From: Nitrosomonas halophila
GTDB lineage: Bacteria > Pseudomonadota > Gammaproteobacteria > Burkholderiales > Nitrosomonadaceae
Length of the DNA stretch: 64,000 nt
Direction of reading: 5' to 3'
NCBI RefSeq assembly: GCF_900107165.1
Contig: NZ_FNOY01000006.1
Location: forward strand, 28,458-92,457
Part shown: positions 57,301-64,000 of the stretch, piece after piece
Position numbering within the stretch: the first letter of the stretch is position 1
How the letters are laid out: every line of letters begins with the position of its first letter
The notes under the pieces: generated by a model
The model's database searches: none
Told to the model about the DNA's origin: nothing
The model's input: only the letters and a program-made list of their open reading frames with translations
Position numbers and translations under genes: made by a program

Positions 57301-57513
57301 GTCTGCGCCTTGCTGCACAAGGCGCTGGAATTCAGGCCGCTGATCGAGGGAAACTATCGGCGCCTGATGATACATTACCGCAATCTCGGCCAGCCTGATC
57401 GGGCACTACAGATTTATCATCAATGCCATCAGATTCTACACCAGGGGTTCAATCTGCAACTTTCAAATGAGACCCGGCTTCTTGCGCAGCAACTGCAACA
57501 AGGACAGGATTGA
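54322..57513 (+). CDS. Large MalT-like ATP-dependent regulator with C-terminal BTAD domain
   Basis: The protein has about 1063 residues from the ATG at 54322 (MRMHPARIVPP; GGGGGG lies 12 bp upstream). The open frame begins at 54235. It has an N-terminal STAND-type NTPase with Walker A VSGPPGSGKT at about 37-46 and VIVLDNCQEM as Walker B, helical TPR-like repeats (about 370-800), then near residue 845 a winged-helix OmpR-like segment (RIHSFGTLIVAAEGRPIEHC) leading into a bacterial transcriptional activator domain (LEFRPLIEGNYRRLMIHYRNLGQPDRALQIY at the end). MalT relatives usually end in a LuxR helix-turn-helix; here a SARP-type module replaces it. Divergence from the propeller-SCO1 operon suggests that operon as target. 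Confidence 0.85.
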   Translation: MRMHPARIVPPDHLHVFERTRLLALAEQRKAARLMWVSGPPGSGKTIFVRDVLEKRQASFLWYGIDGQDNNPADIIHFLSLAARKNHPHKKLNLPTRHPPGDARSLENFARGYFERLFTVLTTETVIVLDNCQEMEKSANFLPLLHAAVNQLPPGLQIICTSRNQLSPVLNRSLPPEQITEMGSRTLRFDGQESYSFLKWLNPYLDDQLIHRIQSWTEGWAAGMVMLAQSACIADRSYNPDSRTHLFDYLTSEVLAHIPPSLQVFLAANALLPQFTAETSAQLTGCRLAQQYLDEMAVRNFLTECSTKPDSLPIYRFHPLLRELLLQQAPALLTPDAWQHAQRKAAAILVKQDEAMLAMSLYQQLEDWSALKDILIQQAERLIRTGQALAVSQLMQAFPDGYLDADPWLNYWYAIALQSTAPCAAEQRLEISYRQFMIKRDAKGAYTAWQAAVESILFAWNDFSGVKRWLKRFEELRKQYLPCPVPAVDIQCQAKALHACATYHAHPADLHRLRKHCEAFFCTAPPGNAKYELAVALGSYYSLTTRPARLQMIVPCLQSALAEDTLSAPVRIMSAYLLLFLRLYAADTKKALEYAHQGLELSTLSKIGLFKHLLLTGIADCHIAEGNLTNAEDALFQAMKSVDLEQRGASALLYAHTAWIATLSGHLHYALEQNRQALRWAKLAHWGIGHVYALALEAQILTGLSQWRQAESTLSRLHKSVKDMPTPFTIIQYHMTDAWLAHAQRNETRTIDALKPLLRIMSAEQVYFCTNWQPKIVESLCLVAIEHDIEKAFAIRLLRRYRLPVHPPSYLAQWPWPVRIHSFGTLIVAAEGRPIEHCCKSQKKILELLESLVLLGGRHIQCDQLAEMLWPDADGDLARHALETSLHRLRKLIGKEAILLNAGLVSLNENYCWLDLWAFEATIVTLEQALQRNEPSPVIVKLTDRLLALYQDTFLKNTSTGPVILKQAQLLNKLCQALDQSIDYHERQGEIKQVCALLHKALEFRPLIEGNYRRLMIHYRNLGQPDRALQIYHQCHQILHQGFNLQLSNETRLLAQQLQQGQD

Positions 57514-57793
57514 TTCCTGCAACCCTCATAGCCGACGACCAACCCGCGTGAGCAGGCAAGAGTAACAGGTGCTGGGGTGAGCGATTATCCCGGATTCTCC
57601 AAGCATTTTATATTCAAAATCCATGTAACTGTCCTCTCGGCATGGCCACGACCGCAGTCTTCTGTTGCATAGACACCGGCGGCGATGAGTATAAACCCAG
57701 CGGCCGGTTATGCTGCTCCCCTTTCTGCCCATCACACTCTCACGGGCACATCATCGGCAACTTATTCCATATTTTTGACTCAGCAACGGCCTG

Positions 57794-60700
57794 TTAAGGC
57801 CCACCTCCTTCCAGTTCTTTGGCGGGAGAATCGCTTGCCTCTACTGGCCTCTTGTCAATTCTGGGTGTTTGACGCCCGGTTGGTCGTGCAATTTTCCCGA
57901 TCAGGACAAAAAAGAGTGGCACAAAGAAAATTGCCAGGAATGTAGCTGCAAGCATTCCCCCAAACACACCCGTTCCGATGGAATGGCGGCTGGCCGCACC
58001 CGCTCCCGAAGCGATCACAAGCGGAAGCACGCCCAGAATAAAGGCCATGGATGTCATGATAATAGGACGGAAGCGAAGACGTGCAGCCTCAATAGCCGAA
58101 TCAGTCAATGACATACCTGCAGCACGTCGTTGATTTGCAAATTCAACGATCAGAATCGCATTCTTGGCAGCGAGTCCAATTAATGTTATCAATCCGATCT
58201 GGAAATAAATATCATTGGTTAGATCTCTTGCCCAGATCGCCAGCAACGCACCCAGTACTCCGAAAGGTATCGCGAGAATAACCGCGAAGGGAACAGACCA
58301 GCTTTCATACAATGCAGCCAATACCAGGAAGACCATGAGCAATGCAAATGCAAATACCAAAATGGACTGTCCGCCAGCCTTACGCTCCTGATACGAAATA
58401 CCGCTCCAGTCAAGCGTGTAACCTTGTGGAACAAGGATTTCGTTAGCCACCTGCTCCAGCGCCTCAAGAGCCTGCCCTGAGCTATAACCGGGTGCAGCAC
58501 TTCCCAATACGAGTGCGGAATTGAATCCATTGAAATGCGTAACAGGATCCGGTCCGCTGTTAAATTCGGTCGAGACAACGGCATCCAGGGGAATCATGGT
58601 TGATGTGGTGCCGTTCCGGGCGCGAACATATATTTTGCTGATATCATCCGGATTGGACCGATATTCTGGAAGCGCTTCAGTTTGTACTTTGTAGATACGA
58701 CCGAATTTTATGAAATCGTTGATATACAAGTTACCAAAATAAGCCTGCATAGTATCGAAAACATCAGAAATAGGTACGCCCAGTGCTTTCGCGCGCTCAC
58801 GATCTACGTGGGCAAATAATCTGGGTGCGCTTAAACGGAAATTTGTATTGGCAACCGCAATGGCCGGGTGCTCCATCGCTTTGGTGATGAATGCCTGTGC
58901 GATCGCAGCAAATTTTGAAAAATCACCACCACTTGGGTCCAGCACCTGAACCGAGAACCCTCCGGTGGAGCCGAGCCCACTGATCGATGGCGCATTGAAG
59001 GCTAAAATCAGGGCTTCTGGTATTTTGGCAAATTCCTGGAAAGCCGCTGCTATCAGACCATGTACTTGTTCGTCTGCATTTTTTCGTGTATCCCAGTGAT
59101 TCAGCGGAACAAACATTGTTGCCTGATTCGCGCCACGTGTTCCAAATACGAAATTTTGCCCCGCCAGAGTATCGGTTGAGTGAACCGCCGGAATCGACAG
59201 AAAGTAGTCTTCTACCTTGTCAAGCACCTCGGTTGTTCGCGTTAAAGACGCGCCATCTGGCAAATGAATCACAGTAATAAAATAGCCCTGATCTTCTTCT
59301 GGAAGAAAGCTTTCCGGAATGGTTCTAAACAAACCCGCTATAACGAGTATTAAAACTGAGAAAATAGCCAATGCGATCATTGATCGCCTAATAATCAGTC
59401 CGGCAACCCCAACATACCGCGCTTGGAACCATTCAAATGATCGATTGAAGAGTTTCCAGAATCCTTTTGGAGAATCATGGCCCGGCTTGAGGACCAGCGC
59501 ACATAAAGCGGGGCTGAGCGTAAGCGCCACAAATCCGGAAATGGTGACAGACAACGCAATAGTAATTGCAAACTGCTTGTACAATTCGCCAGTAATACCC
59601 CCTAAAAATGCAGCGGGCACAAACACGGCTGCCAGCACCAGTACAATCGCAATTACTGGACCGGTCACTTCATCCATTGCTCGCTTTGCCGCCTCTCTGG
59701 GTGATAGCCTGCCCTTGGACAGGTGTCGCTCAACGTTCTCTACCACCACAATCGCATCATCGACCACAATGCCGATTGCCAAAACCATGCCAAAAAGTGT
59801 CAGTGTATTGACCGAGAATCCCAGTGCTTGCATGCCCGCGAATGTCCCAATCAGAGAAATTGGCACCGCGACAGCCGGAATAAGTGTCGCACGCCAGCTC
59901 TGGAGAAAAAGAAAGACAACCAATATGACCAGTAGTGTTGCTTCTACGAGTGTTTTGACAACTTCCTGAATAGAAACATCGATAAATGCAGTCGTATCAT
60001 AAGGGATATCGTAGGATACGCCAGCCGGGAAACCTCTAGCGAGCCTTTCCATTTCCTGGCGAATGCCTTGAACTGTATCCAGCGCGTTGGCGCCTGGCGA
60101 AAGAAATGTCAAGATGAAGGTATTCGGGCGCTTATTCCATCTTCCTTCCAGATCATAGGATTGAGCGCCCAGCTCAATTTTTGCCACATCCTTGAGCCGC
60201 ACCATAGAACCATCCGGATAAGCCCGAACGATCATGTCCTCGAATTCCTTGACTTCACTCATCCGTCCACGTGTAATGACTGGAATGGTAAGCTCCGTTC
60301 CCTGAGGGGTAGGTTCGCGCCCTATTCTTCCGGCTGGAAAATCACGGTTTTGCTCCCGAACAACTGCCGCTATTTCAGTCGGTGTGAGATCAAGTTGTGC
60401 CATACGGACAGGATCGAGAATCAATCTCATGGAGTAATCCTGGCCACCAAAGATAATTGCATCCCCGACACCCGGCAGGCGCTTGACATTGTCGAGAATT
60501 CTCAACAATGCATAATTGGACAGAAAAATTGTGTCGTGTTCTGGATCGGTAGAACTCAGTGCTATAACCGCCAATAGATTCGGCGATGTTTTTTTGACCG
60601 TTATCCCCTGACGAATGACTTCGTCCGGCAATTGTGGCTCAGCTAAACGCTGTCTGTTCTGCGTCTGAACCTGTGCAATATCTACATCAGTTCCTATCTC

Positions 60701-60985
60701 AAACGTGAGCTTCATCGTCATGTGCCCATCGTTTGTACTCGTGGATTCGTAATACAGCAATTTGTCGATGCCAGGAAGCTGCACCTCGATCGGCCGCGCC
60801 ACAGCCTCTGCCACAACCTCGGCGCTCGCACCAGGATAATCGGCATCAATTTGCACCATCGGCGGGGTAATCTCGGGAAACTGTGCAACTGGCAGCTTCT
60901 GCAAGGAAACCAGGCCGATTACGATAATAATGATGGACAGGACCGATGCGAAAATCGGCCGATCAATAAAAAAACGCGGGCTCAT
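57794..60985 (-). CDS. RND-family multidrug efflux permease (AcrB/MexB-like, HAE1)
   Basis: This 1063-residue protein starts MSPRFFIDRPIFASVLSIIIIVIG and has 12 membrane helices with two large periplasmic loops. The proton-relay region reads GIVVDDAIVVVENVERH in helix 4, and GLAAKNAILIVEFA lies in helix 10. The HAE1 signature pieces GASAEVVAEAVARPIE and LPDEVIRQGITV are present. It exports hydrophobic compounds by proton exchange through a trimeric pump. Substrate range is not readable. It overlaps the adaptor gene by 4 bp and ends the operon. Confidence 0.95.
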   Translation of the reverse strand: MSPRFFIDRPIFASVLSIIIIVIGLVSLQKLPVAQFPEITPPMVQIDADYPGASAEVVAEAVARPIEVQLPGIDKLLYYESTSTNDGHMTMKLTFEIGTDVDIAQVQTQNRQRLAEPQLPDEVIRQGITVKKTSPNLLAVIALSSTDPEHDTIFLSNYALLRILDNVKRLPGVGDAIIFGGQDYSMRLILDPVRMAQLDLTPTEIAAVVREQNRDFPAGRIGREPTPQGTELTIPVITRGRMSEVKEFEDMIVRAYPDGSMVRLKDVAKIELGAQSYDLEGRWNKRPNTFILTFLSPGANALDTVQGIRQEMERLARGFPAGVSYDIPYDTTAFIDVSIQEVVKTLVEATLLVILVVFLFLQSWRATLIPAVAVPISLIGTFAGMQALGFSVNTLTLFGMVLAIGIVVDDAIVVVENVERHLSKGRLSPREAAKRAMDEVTGPVIAIVLVLAAVFVPAAFLGGITGELYKQFAITIALSVTISGFVALTLSPALCALVLKPGHDSPKGFWKLFNRSFEWFQARYVGVAGLIIRRSMIALAIFSVLILVIAGLFRTIPESFLPEEDQGYFITVIHLPDGASLTRTTEVLDKVEDYFLSIPAVHSTDTLAGQNFVFGTRGANQATMFVPLNHWDTRKNADEQVHGLIAAAFQEFAKIPEALILAFNAPSISGLGSTGGFSVQVLDPSGGDFSKFAAIAQAFITKAMEHPAIAVANTNFRLSAPRLFAHVDRERAKALGVPISDVFDTMQAYFGNLYINDFIKFGRIYKVQTEALPEYRSNPDDISKIYVRARNGTTSTMIPLDAVVSTEFNSGPDPVTHFNGFNSALVLGSAAPGYSSGQALEALEQVANEILVPQGYTLDWSGISYQERKAGGQSILVFAFALLMVFLVLAALYESWSVPFAVILAIPFGVLGALLAIWARDLTNDIYFQIGLITLIGLAAKNAILIVEFANQRRAAGMSLTDSAIEAARLRFRPIIMTSMAFILGVLPLVIASGAGAASRHSIGTGVFGGMLAATFLAIFFVPLFFVLIGKIARPTGRQTPRIDKRPVEASDSPAKELEGGGP

Positions 60986-62217
60986 GGCATATTTCTCACA
61001 GTTTGTTCTGTTTGTTCGTCGGGATGATCAGGCGTGCTGTGACTATTCCGATACTGCACGGCATCTACCTGAACACCTGGCTGAATCCGAAAGAGGCCTT
61101 CCACCACCACCCGCTCTCCTGCACGCAGGCCTTTCTCGATCAACCACTCAGTCCCATGCCAGCTGCTGGCCTGAACAGGACGAAGTTCTATTTTTTCTTC
61201 CCCATTGATAACGTAAACAAATGACCCAGTCGGTCCCTGCTGAACAGCTCGCTGGGGAATGAGAATGGCATCGATACGGCTATAGCCTTTGATACGAACC
61301 TTGACAAATTGGCCAGGATAAAAATAGGACTGTCCGGGCGATCCTTTTCCCTCAGGATTGGGAAAGACAAAACGACCCTGTAACGTCCCGGTCTCGGGAC
61401 GTAAAGCGACATCCGAAAAATCCAGCACGCCCTCTTCAGGATAAATACTGCCATCGGAGAAAGTCATCAAGCCGCGCAGCTGGAAGATATCGGGCCGCTC
61501 AACTTTATGTTCGGCCAGTTCACGGCGCCGGCGCAGCAAATAGCTTTCCGGAACACTCACGTTGACATACATTGGGTCCAGCTGATCTATCGTAGCCAGC
61601 AAGGTCGTTTGGGCGGAAACAAGACGCCCTTCATAAAAATGGCTGCGGCCAATCCGGCCATCCACCGGCGCAGTGATCAACGTATTATCCAGATCGAATT
61701 TCGCCTTGATGAGATCGCTTTGCGCAGCCTCCAAAGCAGCTTTGGCTGCGCCTACTTCTGCAACCGCATCATCGACATTCTTTTTGCTGACTGCCTGCTG
61801 CTTAAGAAGAGGCTGGACACGTGCCAGATCCTGCTTGGCCTGATCCAGTCTGACCTGAGTCTGTGCCACCCTTGCCTTCGCGCTAAGATAAATCGCCCTG
61901 AATGGAACAGGATCGATGAGATAGAGTTGGTCACCCTTTTTAACGTTTCGGCCCTCGGTAAAGAATACTTTCTTTATGATTCCACTTACTTGGGGACGAA
62001 TCTCAACCGGGCGAAAAGCTTCCGTCTGCCCAATGAATTCTGGCTCATCCGGAATGGTTCGAGTAGTCACTGAAATGAACTCTACCTGTGGAATTGCTGG
62101 CAGCGATTCAGTAGATGGAGCTTTTGAACAGCCAGCAAGCAACAGGATAGTCAGAAACAATCCTAAATATAGGATTTCTTGGGCAGGTTTGCTTATAGAA
62201 TCAGTCAACATAGTCAA
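60982..62217 (-). CDS. RND efflux periplasmic adaptor (membrane fusion lipoprotein)
   Basis: This 411-residue protein has a lipoprotein signal (LLLAGC/SKAP, Cys about 30), then a lipoyl half-motif (EIRPQVSGIIKKVFFTEGRNVKKGDQLYLID), a helical hairpin (about 105-175), the second lipoyl half (ITAPVDGRIGRSHFYEGRLVSAQ), a beta-barrel and a membrane-proximal domain. It bridges the RND permease and the outer-membrane channel. It overlaps the permease start by 4 bp. Confidence 0.94.
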   Translation of the reverse strand: MTMLTDSISKPAQEILYLGLFLTILLLAGCSKAPSTESLPAIPQVEFISVTTRTIPDEPEFIGQTEAFRPVEIRPQVSGIIKKVFFTEGRNVKKGDQLYLIDPVPFRAIYLSAKARVAQTQVRLDQAKQDLARVQPLLKQQAVSKKNVDDAVAEVGAAKAALEAAQSDLIKAKFDLDNTLITAPVDGRIGRSHFYEGRLVSAQTTLLATIDQLDPMYVNVSVPESYLLRRRRELAEHKVERPDIFQLRGLMTFSDGSIYPEEGVLDFSDVALRPETGTLQGRFVFPNPEGKGSPGQSYFYPGQFVKVRIKGYSRIDAILIPQRAVQQGPTGSFVYVINGEEKIELRPVQASSWHGTEWLIEKGLRAGERVVVEGLFRIQPGVQVDAVQYRNSHSTPDHPDEQTEQTVRNMP

Positions 62218-62281
62218 TTACCGAATCGATTGTGAGGTAAATCCGATTTCCCTAAATTTCAGCAAGTGGGATTTTTCTCAT

Positions 62282-63760
62282 TCAGTTTTCATAAGATATT
62301 TCACGTGTTACCGCTGGTGGCAGGCTGAGCGCTTCATCCGGATTCCAGCCCCCCCCCAGTGCCCTAAAAAGCTGAACGACAGAAACCAAATGCAAACGAT
62401 GCATGGACATCAAATCAAACTCGGCATCGAACAAATTTCTTTTTGCGAGCAGCACATCGACATAGCTGGTAATGCCGCTCTCGTAACGCAGATTTGCAAT
62501 CCGCAAAGCCGATTGCAATGCTTCGACTTGCCGCAATTTTGCGCTTCGCTGATCACTTGCCGTCCGAATAGCTATCAAGGCGTCCTCGACTTCCTGCAGG
62601 GCCACCAGTATGGTTTGCTCGTATTTCGCCAGTGCTTGTCGCGCCTGCGCTTCTGCCGCTCGCTGCTCAAAGCCTAACGTTTGTGAATTGAGCAAAGGCC
62701 CAGCAAGCCCGAGACCTCCTGCTCCGAACTCACTGCCGGATTGCAGCAAATTGGATAACGCAGGACTTGAAACACCCAGAAAACCAGTAAGTGAAAATTT
62801 GGGAAACCGCGAAGCCTTAGCAACCCCAATTCTAGCAGTAGCTGCTACAAGCTGTTGCTCGGCCTCAAGTATATCGGGTCTCCGTTGTAACAGATCGGAT
62901 GGCAAGCCTACCGGTATCTCAGGCGGAACCAACTGCTTTGTCAGTACAAGCCCGCGCGGAATCGGTGCTGGAATGCTGCCCAATAACACGCTGAGTTCAT
63001 TCTGTTTCTGGGCAGTCTGTCTTTCGAGCTCAGCCAACCTTGCCGCTGCTCTGGCGTGCTCCGCTTCAAATTGGTCCAAATCAAGGCGAGAAATCAAACC
63101 GCCTTGTAACTGTGCCCGGGAAATCGCAACTGACTCATCCCATGAATGCAAAGCTCGACGGGCTATATCAAGCTGCATGTCAAACTGCAACAAATCGAAA
63201 TAGGAATGGGCCACAGCGCTGACCAGAGTCAACACAATCGCACGCCGACTCTCTTCGCGCGCGACCAAATCAGCACGGGCAGCCTCATTGGCGCGACGTA
63301 TCCTTCCCCAGAAATCCAGCTCCCAATTCAGAATGGTTTGCCCGAAATAATTGTAAGGTGTGGGAAATCCAGGCTGGCGGAAACCGCCAAGGGTACCAAA
63401 CGCAGGCGCATTGGCATCTATTCTCATATCCGGAACAAAGTCCATCCGGGCCATGCCCAGGCGCGCCTGAAGCTCATCAACACTGGCTGCGGCTGCCTTG
63501 AGTTCTTTGTTTCCCAACAAAGCCTGCCTGATAAGCCGCTGCAATACCTCATCCCTGAGCAATTCCCACCATGGAAGATTGGCTATGGACGGCCCCTCCA
63601 CTTCAGTCATACGAAATTTTTCAGCGAGATCAACAGGAGGTCGCGAATAATCAGGCCCCATAGCACAGGATGCCAGCAATAAGCTCACACATAGCGGTAA
63701 AATGTGAGTACGGTCGTTATTCCAGCTCCTTGCCGAAAGAATTGCGGAGATCCTGCTCAT
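62282..63760 (-). CDS. RND efflux outer-membrane lipoprotein (NodT/OprM family)
   Basis: A TolC-like channel of about 492 residues with lipobox LLASC/AMG and the family phrase MGPDYSRPPVDLAEKFR. Two homologous halves include LLRDEVLQRLIRQALLGNKEL and LPSDLLQRRPDILEAEQQL. The frame extends to 63976. Starting at 63829 (MSCFKLF, after GGAAG) would place a second hydrophobic segment before the lipoprotein signal, so I prefer 63760 (MSRISAILS), but this is not settled. It is the first gene of the three-gene efflux operon, 64 bp before the adaptor. Confidence 0.9.
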   Translation of the reverse strand: MSRISAILSARSWNNDRTHILPLCVSLLLASCAMGPDYSRPPVDLAEKFRMTEVEGPSIANLPWWELLRDEVLQRLIRQALLGNKELKAAAASVDELQARLGMARMDFVPDMRIDANAPAFGTLGGFRQPGFPTPYNYFGQTILNWELDFWGRIRRANEAARADLVAREESRRAIVLTLVSAVAHSYFDLLQFDMQLDIARRALHSWDESVAISRAQLQGGLISRLDLDQFEAEHARAAARLAELERQTAQKQNELSVLLGSIPAPIPRGLVLTKQLVPPEIPVGLPSDLLQRRPDILEAEQQLVAATARIGVAKASRFPKFSLTGFLGVSSPALSNLLQSGSEFGAGGLGLAGPLLNSQTLGFEQRAAEAQARQALAKYEQTILVALQEVEDALIAIRTASDQRSAKLRQVEALQSALRIANLRYESGITSYVDVLLAKRNLFDAEFDLMSMHRLHLVSVVQLFRALGGGWNPDEALSLPPAVTREISYEN

Positions 63761-64000
63761 CAATCGTCCAGACGTCACCAGAACGATTCCAGCCATCAAA
63801 TAAAAATAAAAAAGCTTAAAACATGACATGCCGCCACTTCCTTTTTTATTATCAATCAGAGGATTATACTCTCTAGTACCCAGCATCCGAAATATATCCG
63901 ATAACCTATACGAGCAAAGGTTTGCCAATATAAGTCCAGCGAAACGACTTTGCCAAGGTTTCATTGAAGAACTCAATAAAAGCCAGGATACGCTGATTCA
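63761..64000. promoter_or_regulatory. Upstream region of the efflux operon
   Basis: These bases hold an in-frame extension of the channel gene and presumably the operon promoter. No regulator gene or clear operator is visible before the window ends. Confidence 0.4.

Overview
The window reads as chromosomal DNA of an ammonia-oxidising betaproteobacterium, most likely Nitrosomonas or a close relative. The best single clue is a His-rich periplasmic protein matching SmbP, the small metal-binding protein known from Nitrosomonas europaea. The betaproteobacterial housekeeping set and several copper-protein genes agree with this. No rRNA, tRNA or CRISPR array was seen.

Layout. 1-13.4 kb is core genome: type IV pilus genes pilM-pilN-pilO (leaving the window on the left), penicillin-binding protein 1A, hemB, three tandem homologous small RNAs, engB, coaX, birA, smbP, dapD, dapC and a DMT exporter. 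13.4-17.3 kb holds two copper-oxidase genes. The first encodes only the N-terminal half of the multicopper-oxidase ligands. The second encodes only the C-terminal half, fused to a cupredoxin and a beta-propeller, and is frameshifted by a 74-bp duplication. 17.3-18.5 kb is gene-poor and carries two abutting 166/167-bp palindromic elements. 18.5-27.5 kb is core again: rubrerythrin, a GlpC-like/DUF3501 fusion, a CNP1-like lipoprotein, slipin/NfeD, NUDIX, phosphoesterase, Tim44-like and yicC.

27.4-36.9 kb is a type I restriction-modification island (regulator, hsdM, hsdS, a broken fic, hsdR, a YgjP-like metallopeptidase). It is bounded by a 21-bp direct repeat whose left copy is the 3' end of yicC. 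36.9-44 kb carries envelope lipoproteins, small membrane proteins with a divergent COG2345 regulator, and an M28 peptidase/SagB-like oxidoreductase/MFS cluster. 44.1-50.8 kb is a complete Wadjet (JetABCD) anti-plasmid defence operon. 51.2-57.5 kb pairs a secreted beta-propeller/SCO1/unknown operon with a large divergent MalT-like regulator ending in a BTAD domain. 57.8-63.8 kb is a tripartite RND efflux operon.

Main points for follow-up: (1) three sibling sRNAs with an identical CCCTCCCT hairpin loop, a covarying stem, their own terminators and a shared upstream box pair at constant spacing; (2) a multicopper oxidase whose trinuclear copper ligands are divided between two polypeptides; (3) the 74-bp frameshifting duplication in the second of these; (4) the yicC-targeted restriction island; (5) four 167-bp MITE-like elements flanked by CTAG, one abutting an unrelated element of the same size class.
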